Assembly: GCA_030770425.1 (NCBI GenBank) | Contig: JASJFT010000026.1 | Span: forward strand, 1 to 64,000 | Direction: 5' to 3' | DNA length: 64,000 nt | Source of the DNA: Darksidea phi | Taxonomy: Eukaryota > Ascomycota > Dothideomycetes > Pleosporales > Lentitheciaceae | Shown: positions 53,667 to 61,927 of the stretch, one piece after another | Layout of the letters: each line of letters begins with the position of its first letter | Position numbering within the stretch: the first letter of the stretch is position 1 | The notes under the pieces: generated by a model | What the model was told of the DNA's origin: nothing | The model's database searches: none | The model's input: only the letters and a program-made list of their open reading frames with translations | Program-made: the position numbers and the translations under genes

Positions 53667-54891
53667 ATGGAGCCCATAGAAACTCTACCCATGAAAAACT
53701 CGCACTCTCCGCTCTCCCCCGCCCATTCCCTCGTCTTAACCAACATCTACAAACATCGCAAAGATGCACCCGAGCACGTCAAATTCTCCCTATCCGTCAT
53801 CAGAATCAAGAAGATGGCGCACTCGAAGCCCAACACAGCCGGAAAACTCACATTCTACGGGGTCCCGATATATATCCGCATCACCCCCATCGCCATAGGC
53901 AGACTCAGCGACGACAAGAAGACCGGCGGCATTGCCCAACATCCCTACGCCACAACACACTATGCCCACACCAACAGGATCCACGTGCCCCTCCCCCGCC
54001 TCCTTCCCAAAGAACTAGCCAGTTTGAAAAGCGTCGTGACCAAAATGGACGCCATGGCGCGTAATCCCGCAAAAACGGATATCAACCCTGAGCGCGGCAA
54101 TTTAACCAAGCTACGCGACGGTCGACAGTCGAGAAGAAACAAGGAACGCGGGTTAGGAGCCCAGCACTTGGACTATTCGCGGATGCTGCTGATGGGAAAG
54201 CTGAAGCAGAGGTGGGAGAAGGTGTGTGCGGCGTGTAAGGGGGAAGTGAGATGTAAGTATTGTCGGGGTTTTGGAGCGAGGCTGAGCGTTTTGAGGAAGA
54301 AGGGGGAGGGGGAGGATGGTGGCGGGAGTGAGGCGCGGGGTGAGGAGAGCGGTGAGAGTTCCGAGTCTTCTGAGTCTTCTGAATCGTCAGAGGAGGAGGA
54401 GTCGGGGGAGGACGACGAAGAGGAGGGTGAAGGGAATGCGAGGGCGGAGACTAACCTGGCTTCTATGAAGCAGGCTAGGGAAGTGGAGGCAGAAGTGGAA
54501 AGAGAGAGAGAAGAGGAAAGAGAGAGAGAAGAGGAAAGAGAGAGNNNNNNNNNNNNNNNNNNNNNNNNNNNNNNNNNNNNNNNNNNNNNNNNNNNNNNNN
54601 NNNGAGAGAGAAGAGGAAAGAGAGAGAGAAGAGGAAAGAGAGAGAGAAGAGGAAAGAGAGAGAGAAGAGGAAAGAGAGAGAGAAGAGGAAAGAGAGAGGG
54701 AATGGCTGGCTCTGAAGGAGAGATTGAGAAGGGAGGCTGTGGAACGCGAGAGGGCGGAGAGGGAGAGACGCCTTCGCAAGGCCGAACGAGACGCGATAGA
54801 CATACAGACCCGCTATGCGCGGACGATGATTCGTGGAACGGCAAGCTTTCACGGAAGGGTTGGAGGGGGTATGGGGCCGCGTAGGTGGTAA
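53667..54891 (+). CDS. Coiled-coil protein with DnaJ-type cysteine motif, interrupted by an N gap
   Basis: Starts MEPIETLPMKNSHSPLSPAH. After about 180 residues comes VCAACKGEVRCKYCRGFGAR, whose second half matches the CxxCxGxG zinc-binding motif of DnaJ proteins. An acidic Ser/Glu stretch follows, then a run of Glu/Arg repeats coded by an 18-bp tandem repeat in which 59 Ns are placed. Beyond the gap, the frame continuous with the Glu/Arg repeat (GAG at 54604) reads EREWLALKERLRREAVERER and ends GGMGPRRW at TAA 54889-54891. A naive read across 59 Ns falls in a different frame and stops at 54884. The coiled coil continues for about 50 residues past the gap. Function unknown. Confidence 0.6.
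54503..54695 (+). repeat. 18-bp tandem repeat with embedded assembly gap
   Basis: Units of AAAGAGAGAGAGAAGAGG, coding for Glu/Arg, run up to the gap at 54545 and resume at 54604 through about 54695. The Ns (54545-54603, 59 bases) lie wholly inside the array, which is why it was not assembled. Confidence 0.9.
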
Positions 54892-54948
54892 CTAGAACAT
54901 GGACAGTTTCCAAGAGAAAACTGTGTAGGGAAGGTGATAACCAAGACC

Positions 54949-56086
54949 AAGGATGATATACACTTGGTTTTTTGGTTTAGATTTGTATGGTAAGAGTCTA
55001 TTTGTAAGATCCGCACGAAACACAATAGGAGTTTGTACACAGTAGAGGTCCTATACCTACACCTTATATACGATAATAGAGCTGTAGAGCTTTATATAGT
55101 ACTGTCAGTCGTGAGGTACCGACTAGGTAATATTTCGAACATTAAGATGGTTGGGAGACCAACAGTGGTAGCGATGAGTTAGTATACCTATACTACCGCC
55201 TATAGTATAAATATCACCTACGATAATACCCCTATCCTGCCTACTACATGCATCTCTTATACCCAGCTAAAGCTTCCGGACTATATATCTATTAATATCT
55301 ACTAACTATACTATATCTCTACTAACAATCGTTCGCCCAGTCCTTCGGAATAATAAACTAGACTATAATAAACCGGACTATAACTAGGTATTTAAGTACA
55401 GCGCTCTAAACTTTTCAAATATTATAGTAGAGAATCCTTAGTACTATAGGCAGGAGGTACTATCGACAAGGCTTCTTAATAAAAACTTAACTATTAGTAT
55501 AAAATTAACTATATATATACTAAATATATTTAGGGGAATAGGCGGCGGGAGGATCCTTATATAGATATTAGTAGGTACCTATAATAGATTCCTATTCAAG
55601 GACCTATATAACGGGGATAGGTATTTTATTAAGAGGTAGTTGTTCTATTTATATAGTCTAGAGGAGAGGCGTGTATAGGGAATCACGTTAAGGATAGAGA
55701 AAAGGCCTTCTTAGTAGACTATTAAGGGAGCTGATACCTAACGTAGAAGATGGGGCTGGTGTCCATAGTAGATACGATACGAACGATAGCGTAGGGGACC
55801 GAATACGGAGGAACCGGTAGGGATAGGTAGGACGAAGGACGATGTGGATACCTAGCTAGGGAGGGTAGAGAGTCCGGCGTTGTCGGCGCGTTTGACTGTC
55901 TATATGTATTATTAGTAATTGGGAGCTGTTATTGTCGTATAGTTGCCGCCTATTACGCGAGATGTCGAAACATTGAAACACAATAAGGTGATTAGAATCA
56001 CGAAAAACACAGCCAGCCCAGGAGCCAACGTGATGTCACGCCGGGTAGTAGCCCAAGCTCCTGGGGGAGGGGAAGGATAATGTACA
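54949..56086 (-). mobile_element. Retroposon copy 2: longest copy, 1.1 kb, with imperfect ~14-bp direct repeats
   Basis: The body 54963-56072 reads on the minus strand. Its 5' end (rightward CTCCTGGGGGAGGGG, ending 56072) coincides exactly with that of copy 1, and its 3' tail is at 54963 on. Flanks AAGGATGATATACA (54949-54962) and AAGGATAATGTACA (56073-56086) match at 12 of 14 bases, both differences being transitions. The interior is AT-rich with no ORF of 60 codons, consistent with a non-autonomous element or one decayed by RIP. It ends about 40 bp from the 3' end of the GH43 gene. Confidence 0.75.
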
Positions 56087-56127
56087 TATAATGCAATATG
56101 CTATACACGTACACCCCGTTTCTTCAC

Positions 56128-57150
56128 TCATGCTTCCTCCAATTTCGCCGGCGGTGGCTCAATCTTGGGCTGTGCCTCCGCCAGACTAATCTTCCCATCC
56201 CTATCATACACAATCTCTCTGATCTTCACACACCGCAAATGATTCTGCCCTCCACTCAAGGTACTATCATGGTAGAACAGCCACCACTTCCCATTGAACT
56301 CCGCAATGGAGTGATGCGTCGTCCAACCCACCACCGGTTCTAGAATCGTACCTCCGTACACAAACGGCCCGAGCGGGCTGTCTCCGATTGCGTAGGCTAG
56401 AAGGTGCGTGTCGCCGGTTGAGTAGCTGAAGTAGTATTTGCCGTTATACTTGTGCATCCAGGCAGCCTCGAAGAAGCGGCGTTCGTGATCGGATGCTGCG
56501 ATGGGTTCAGAGGTTGAAGGGTCGAGAATCTGAACATCAGTTACGGGAGAGGCGAATTGCAACATGTCGGGTGTGAGTTTCGCTACTTTCGCGCTTAGGG
56601 CCGGGCCGGTGGAGGGTTCGTTGGCACCGAGCCGAGAGGAGTCAAAGGCGGATGCGTCGTTGGATTTGTAGCACTGCAATTGTCCGCCCCACAGACCACC
56701 GAAGTAAAGATATGCCTCTCCGTCATCGTCTACGAAACTTGCAGGATCTATGCTGAAGCTGCCCTTTATCGGCTCCGGCTCTGCCTTGAACGGCCCCTCC
56801 GGCTTATCCCCCACCGCCACGCCAATCCTGAACACATTCTCCTTATCTCTCGCCGGAAAGTACAGATAATATTTCCCGTTCTTTGTAGCCGCGTCGGGGG
56901 CCCAGAGCTGTTTCGAAACCCATGGGATATCCTCCGCCTTCAACACAACACCGTGGTCAGTCACAGGTCCGCCGACAGACTCCATGCTGAACACGTGGTA
57001 GTCGTTCATATCATATTGGTCGCCGGAGTCATTGTTTGGGATGGAAGTCTCGCGGTCGTGGGAGGGGTAGATGTAGAGTTTATTGTTGAACACGTGGGCG
57101 GAGGGGTCGGCGGTGAAGACGTGTGTTACTATGGGTGCTTTGTCGGCCAT
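56128..57150 (-). CDS. Glycoside hydrolase family 43 (beta-xylosidase / arabinofuranosidase), apparently intracellular
   Basis: Single exon, 340 residues, five-bladed propeller family acting on xylan or arabinan oligosaccharides. Catalytic residues are visible: base Asp15 (VFTADPSAHVF), pKa-setting Asp135 (GSFSIDPASFVDDDG) and acid Glu228 (RRFFEAAWMHKYNGKYY). Other hallmarks are WAPDAATKNGKYYLYF and EPVVGWTTHHSIAEFNGKWW. There is no signal peptide, so it probably acts on imported oligomers. It is close to full length for single-domain GH43 proteins. The CE16 esterase gene 2 kb away could act on the same substrates, but they are separated by a RING gene and are not obviously co-regulated. Confidence 0.92.
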   Translation of the reverse strand: MADKAPIVTHVFTADPSAHVFNNKLYIYPSHDRETSIPNNDSGDQYDMNDYHVFSMESVGGPVTDHGVVLKAEDIPWVSKQLWAPDAATKNGKYYLYFPARDKENVFRIGVAVGDKPEGPFKAEPEPIKGSFSIDPASFVDDDGEAYLYFGGLWGGQLQCYKSNDASAFDSSRLGANEPSTGPALSAKVAKLTPDMLQFASPVTDVQILDPSTSEPIAASDHERRFFEAAWMHKYNGKYYFSYSTGDTHLLAYAIGDSPLGPFVYGGTILEPVVGWTTHHSIAEFNGKWWLFYHDSTLSGGQNHLRCVKIREIVYDRDGKISLAEAQPKIEPPPAKLEEA

Positions 57151-57842
57151 GATTACAGCGTTCCTGATTCTTCAATATCTGTGTGTGTAAGTGTGGTCGT
57201 GTGGGTGGAATGTTAGTGGGGGTGATCAATGACGCTGCATAGTGAAGACTTTATGGCAGCGCGCCGCGAAGCTCAAGAGCGGCTCGATTTAGCCATATTA
57301 ACCAACGGAAGCACAGGCCGAAGGGCTTGGAGACTGATACGACGTCAGGCGAGGTCGAGAGCGCGACATGCGGAACGGGATTGATGGGAGTGATTGTGAG
57401 CGCAGAAGAGGGCCTAACGGTGGACGCCTCCTGTTTAGCCGCCTATTCAACCGATGCAGCGATGCCCCTCTGCTTAAAATGCCTCGGGTTGCCGGAGATC
57501 GGACAGGAACGAGTGGATATATGGTCCGGGAGGGATTTGGTGAGATCATTCGGAGAATGTACGATAGGGCTCTGGAAGGTTACATAAAAATCATGAATGC
57601 ACGTGCTTTCTATTTCATAAATGATGGGCTGACTAAGCAGCCACTGCCTCTCCGAAAAGCAACTTTGACTTCCCTTCAGAATAGTCTGTGCACAAGGTGG
57701 ACTTGATTATGTTATTATGCTAAAGATGCAACGCAATGCCGTGAGCGCTTGTCGAAAGGAGCTCCAGGGTCCTGGGCTAGCTCTAGAGCTCAGCGCAACA
57801 TAGTCTACTGCAAAGTAGTACAATGGCACTAGTTGCCGCTCC
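57151..57842. promoter_or_regulatory. GH43 upstream region
   Basis: Contains the GH43 promoter on its left and the 3' end of the RING gene on its right. Overlapping ORFs on both strands have no recognisable content. Confidence 0.4.
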
Positions 57843-58814
57843 CTAGTACCCCATTATCTGCTTAATCCAACTCGTCCCTGACAGCAATATCCGCCCCACA
57901 ACTTCACCCGCAACCATCACTCCCTCGACAAGCACAAATGTTGCCCTGGTCCCTAGCGTCTTCCTACCCCTCGCCACGCCAAAAGCTTCTTCCTCTTTTC
58001 TGATCGCTTCTTCCTCTCTTTCTTCAACCTCTCTCCATCTCCTGCTCACCTGTCTAATCTCCGCTCGACGTATCTTGAACCACGTCGTTCGGCAAAGCGG
58101 ACATCTATTCGATTCATTTCGGCCGCTGGAAATCCATTTGCGCAAGCAGGAATATCCAAAAACGTGGTTTCGGCAGCGTGAGCAGTTCACTATGAGGATG
58201 GGTGGGTGCTCGGGGGAGTAGAGTTCGTGGCAGATTGTGCAGTTTGTGCTGGGCGGGGGGTAAAGAGGATGCGAGGGCAGGAGCGGGACGAGATGGTGCG
58301 TCAAGAAGGTGGTGAGGGTGGGCGAGGTGTAGCCAGGTCTCTTCGGTATATGAATGGTTTTCGAGGCCACCCGGGGAGGCCTTTGACCGGTGTGCTTAAT
58401 AGCAGGACTGGACGGCAAGTAGAGGTGGAACTCGCGGAGCCAGGCGGAGATATGTTCGCTTTCTAGTTCTTCAACCGTGAGCCGTGTACCTCGAGGAATG
58501 CAGTTTACTTCAGAGAGAAGGTCTTCGACATCTGAGACGTTGAAGTTGGCGCGTAAGCGGTAACCGAAGCCGGGAATTAACGTGCTTTGACGGATGATGC
58601 GGTCTCGAATAGGTGCCACACGGCGGGGCATTTCATTGTCCTCCATCAGGAGCTCTTCTTGAGGTAGTTGCTGGGTCTCGATCCAGGTGAGTTGCCTCTG
58701 TGCAAGTGATACAGATAGGCTCGAAGAACTAGAAGCCATGCTTTCGTTTGGATTTTGTACGTTGACTCCCCCAGATGGAACAATGAGTGGACCGGAAAGC
58801 CTTTGGGTGACCAT
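57843..58814 (-). CDS. RING-finger protein (putative E3 ubiquitin ligase)
   Basis: Single exon, 323 residues. Residues about 200-255 hold a RING: CTICHELYSPEHPPILI, CSRCRNHVFGYSCLRKW and CPLCRTTWFKIRR, with the CPxC pair and the Trp typical of E2-binding RINGs. It is preceded by a region of unknown fold (DVEDLLSEVNCIPRGTRLTV) and followed by an Arg/Glu-rich helix and a C-terminal hydrophobic stretch (TFVLVEGVMVAGEVVGRILL) that might be a membrane segment. Such short RING proteins are numerous and lineage-variable in Pleosporales-like fungi. A degenerate relative lies at 42399-42807. Confidence 0.8.
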   Translation of the reverse strand: MVTQRLSGPLIVPSGGVNVQNPNESMASSSSSLSVSLAQRQLTWIETQQLPQEELLMEDNEMPRRVAPIRDRIIRQSTLIPGFGYRLRANFNVSDVEDLLSEVNCIPRGTRLTVEELESEHISAWLREFHLYLPSSPAIKHTGQRPPRVASKTIHIPKRPGYTSPTLTTFLTHHLVPLLPSHPLYPPPSTNCTICHELYSPEHPPILIVNCSRCRNHVFGYSCLRKWISSGRNESNRCPLCRTTWFKIRRAEIRQVSRRWREVEEREEEAIRKEEEAFGVARGRKTLGTRATFVLVEGVMVAGEVVGRILLSGTSWIKQIMGY

Positions 58815-59174
58815 CTCCCGTCGACCAGTGTGTGGGTTAATATACCCTTGAAGTAGATGGTGGAGTTAGGAAGTCTACTATGTTAGTGTCCCCGAAGAGC
58901 TTTTCGACAAGAAGGTTGTATCATGAAAGAAATGGCAAACATGAGAGGGTGTGGTGGAGGTGAGTAGTCCTGAGCGCCCCTGAGTGTTTGTTGTGCTTGG
59001 AGCCTGCTTTATGTTATGAGGATCAAGCGGCGAATTCTAGCACCCAGTCACTACCCCGTTATCAACTGACCACTACCTCGCTATCAACCGATCAAACAAT
59101 TCGTTGTTGAGGAAATGGGAAGTAAGTACGAATTAGCACAGGGAACATAAGGCAGGGCAAACAACTATTTTCAC
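58815..59174. other. Upstream region of the RING gene
   Basis: About 360 bp with the RING promoter at its left; no other feature until retroposon copy 5. Two near-copies of CAACTGACCACTACC / TCAACCGATCAAAC-like sequence at 59060-59095 form a short imperfect repeat. Confidence 0.35.
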
Positions 59175-59251
59175 CAACGAAACATGTTTCGTGCGGACCT
59201 TACAAGAGAGACTCTCACCATGCAAATCCAAAACAAATGTACAATGAAACA
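59175..59251 (+). mobile_element. Retroposon copy 5: 57-bp 3' stub
   Basis: The body 59185-59241 starts TGTTTCGTGCGGACCTTACA and ends in the family tail ATGCAAATCCAAAACAAATG. Flanks CAACGAAACA (59175-59184) and CAATGAAACA (59242-59251) differ by one transition. It lies about 25 bp beyond the CE16 stop codon, so it may lie in or contribute to that gene's 3' UTR. Confidence 0.75.
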
Positions 59252-59277
59252 AACCCCTTGCCGTCACCCGCTTAACT

Positions 59278-60457
59278 CTACGTATCCAAGAATTTCACAA
59301 TTGATGCAGCCGTAGCATTGTGAATGGGGAATGTAGGGTGAAGATTGTTGAGCCAGAAGTATTCATTCACAGGATACGCGCAGCTAGAACTGTTTGAGTA
59401 CCAGCTGGGCGTGCCACTAAACCACAATCAGCAACCGTACCCAAGTCAATCTTTCGTGCCCAGCACTCACTTCTCATAAGCCTTGCACCACGTCGTCGTA
59501 TTCTTCAGCCCAGCAGTTTGCGGGAAAGCCTTGGGATCTTTGAGTGCACTAGAGTATACTCCGTGGGTGTCATGTATGAACGTGTTTGTCGCGTTTCCGT
59601 GTCGGGAATTGAACGCAATGGTCATGTTCTTAAGCTTCTCGTTCCACACCGCAATCATCTTGCCCTCATTCTCAACAGCATAATCGCCATTTTCAAGCGT
59701 CAAAGGCGCAAGGTTAACAGGTGGCACACTCAAGAACAAGAAGTTCCTCGCTCCAGTCTCGTAGACCTGATCAAGCAAACTGCCGTACACAGTGAAGATC
59801 CGATCATAAAGCGTCGTCGCATTGTCTAGCCACCACGAGCCTCCCACGTCGTTGATACCGATGAAAAAGGCGTGTAGAGAATCAGAAGCTGTCCAGGGTG
59901 CCGAAGTGTTGGAAGGCGTACCGTAGGCTGGGATGTATTCGTCCTGGATCTGGTTTTTAAGGGAGAGGACGGTGGGCTGATAGGGCTTAACAAGAGTGGA
60001 GTCGACAGTTGCGCCGCCGTAGGCCACATTATAGGTCAAGAGCTTGCTGGCATTGTAGGTTGTCGTAAGGAAGCCGACCCAATTAGGGCCGCTAGGGCGG
60101 GTTAGTTAGGCGTTTAGGACAGATAGTTGGAGCATTACTTTGATGACGTCCATCCTCTACAGCGATTTTCAGTGAACATATTGGGTTAAAGCAGGGTTCA
60201 AGAGCTTACGGCCATGCTGGGTTACCAAAAGGATTTGATGGGGACGGCTGTGTGCCTTTGATGTTGAAGCCGGTTTGGGTGTAGGAGTCGCCGCTGAGCA
60301 TTGGTGAACATAACATACTTCTCTTGAGTCGAAATACTTACAAGACGAACAGGTGTTTAACGTTTTTCCAACCCGACCACGAAGGTGTATTCGTCGAGAA
60401 GGGGGCAGTTGAACCCAATGTAGCCAACCCGAGCGCCAGTGCAATAGACTTCATCAT
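59278..60457 (-). CDS. SGNH/GDSL esterase, carbohydrate esterase family 16 type
   Basis: Secreted acetylesterase-type enzyme that would remove acetyl groups from hemicellulose oligomers. Proposed exons on the minus strand are 60457-60342, 60293-60210, 60156-60139, 60091-59471 and 59416-59278, with introns of 47-54 nt; total 325 residues. Signal peptide [18 protein letters not shown]. Block I is [11 protein letters not shown] (nucleophile Ser). The 18-nt third exon supplies GWTSS and makes [20 protein letters not shown]; without it the conserved NWV block is out of register. Block III is FFIGINDVG. The last exon supplies [13 protein letters not shown], where the block V Asp of DxxH is Asn. Start may be the second Met. 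The family call is firm; activity needs the N-for-D point resolved. Confidence 0.88.
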
Positions 60458-61927
60458 GTATTCCCGAAAACGCAGAGGAATCCGGACGAAGCAATGATAG
60501 AGTCCACACAGAAAAAATTCGGTATAAGTATCCGTAGCCATGGCGGAAATATTGTAGTACCAAGCTATTCAGGGTCATGCAAACAATTGATCCAAACCAG
60601 GTAGATTATATTAAATTAGATATGCAACTTATTTGGGAGGCGAGACTAAAAAAAAACCAAGACGCCGAACGATCAAGAAACAAACCTCGAAGCTCGCCAC
60701 CACTATGGTCTAAGTGGTGCTATGTGATTGACGATATGCGAGGGGTAATTAGTGGTCTCTTCGTTGCTCCGTGTCTGAATTGGAAATGCGCGACGTATTT
60801 GTTTGGTGAATTCATTAATGTAGTAGCGGAATATCTATTTCGCGCGCCGTCGTGTGCAAAAGTTTAGTAGAAGAGAGATCGACTGTCGACTGACCTGACC
60901 GCAGGAATTGGGCGACGGAGTAGCTACTGGCCCTGCGGACCGTGGTCCAATCAGGGATGTTGAATTATAAGTGCGACTAGGACACAGGCAACCTACAATG
61001 ATCAGTGTAAACGACGAGATCTTGTTGAAGAGAGGCTCTCCAGTTTGAAGGACAGCATGTGAACACTAGGCGCGGAACCAAGCAGCATCCCTCTTGTGAG
61101 CATGCCAATCCACGTCATAGAGGTTCTGTGAGTTTCTTTCGAACTTTAGTAACCATCATACGGCGACGGACCTTGAATTATGCCGTTCTATTCATAAAAT
61201 CATCTCGGTCAGCCGCACGTGCGAATAGCGGAACCCGATAAGGCATTCATCGAGAAGCTAAACTACGTGCTGCGAAGTGCGATGGGTCTTCCTGTCCGGT
61301 GTTGTTCAGCGAAGCCACAATTGCTTAGCTCAAGGAGCACGTTCGGATCCTTAGCAGCAATGTATCGATTTGAGGGAAATGGTACACGAGACGTTGCTGA
61401 GGCGGGCATCCAAATGCAGCCTTCGGCGTGAACGATGTGTGGCTGACGTTGGGGCGTAAGGCCGCAAGGCCGCATACCGGCGTCCCAGCCGCACGGCGTA
61501 AAGTTAACAGCGAGTGCGATATGTCGGATATCAACAACTGGCTTCTTGTGATCACTAACTGCAGCCACATCGTGAAGCCGGCGCATCCTCGCGCTTCCGT
61601 GTTTGCCTTCTAGAACCTCCGTCCTTCGTGCATCGGCCGAGGCAGCTGTCCGAGGTGGCAGGCGCCGTCCTTGACAAAACATTTTTTGAACAGGCCGCTC
61701 TTCCGGGATACCCGCGACAACAGGACTCTACAAGACCCGTATCCTTTTACTGCGCCGTTATGTGCACTCGCTGAAGGCTGGTGACGTGGAACTTCGCTCG
61801 CATCGCTGTTTGCGCTTCCATTCGCTGTTGACATTCAGCTCGACCGCTCGCATTCCAGGCTCCCGTGACGAGAGCTTCCAGAGCTACCCCATAGCATCAA
61901 CAAACCGAATCGTTGATTTTTCGCATC
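60458..61927. other. 1.5-kb intergenic region, nothing recognised
   Basis: Between the CE16 start and the Osh3 start, both promoters lying here (divergent). Overlapping ORFs in 61219-61834 on both strands carry no domain. Confidence 0.4.
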
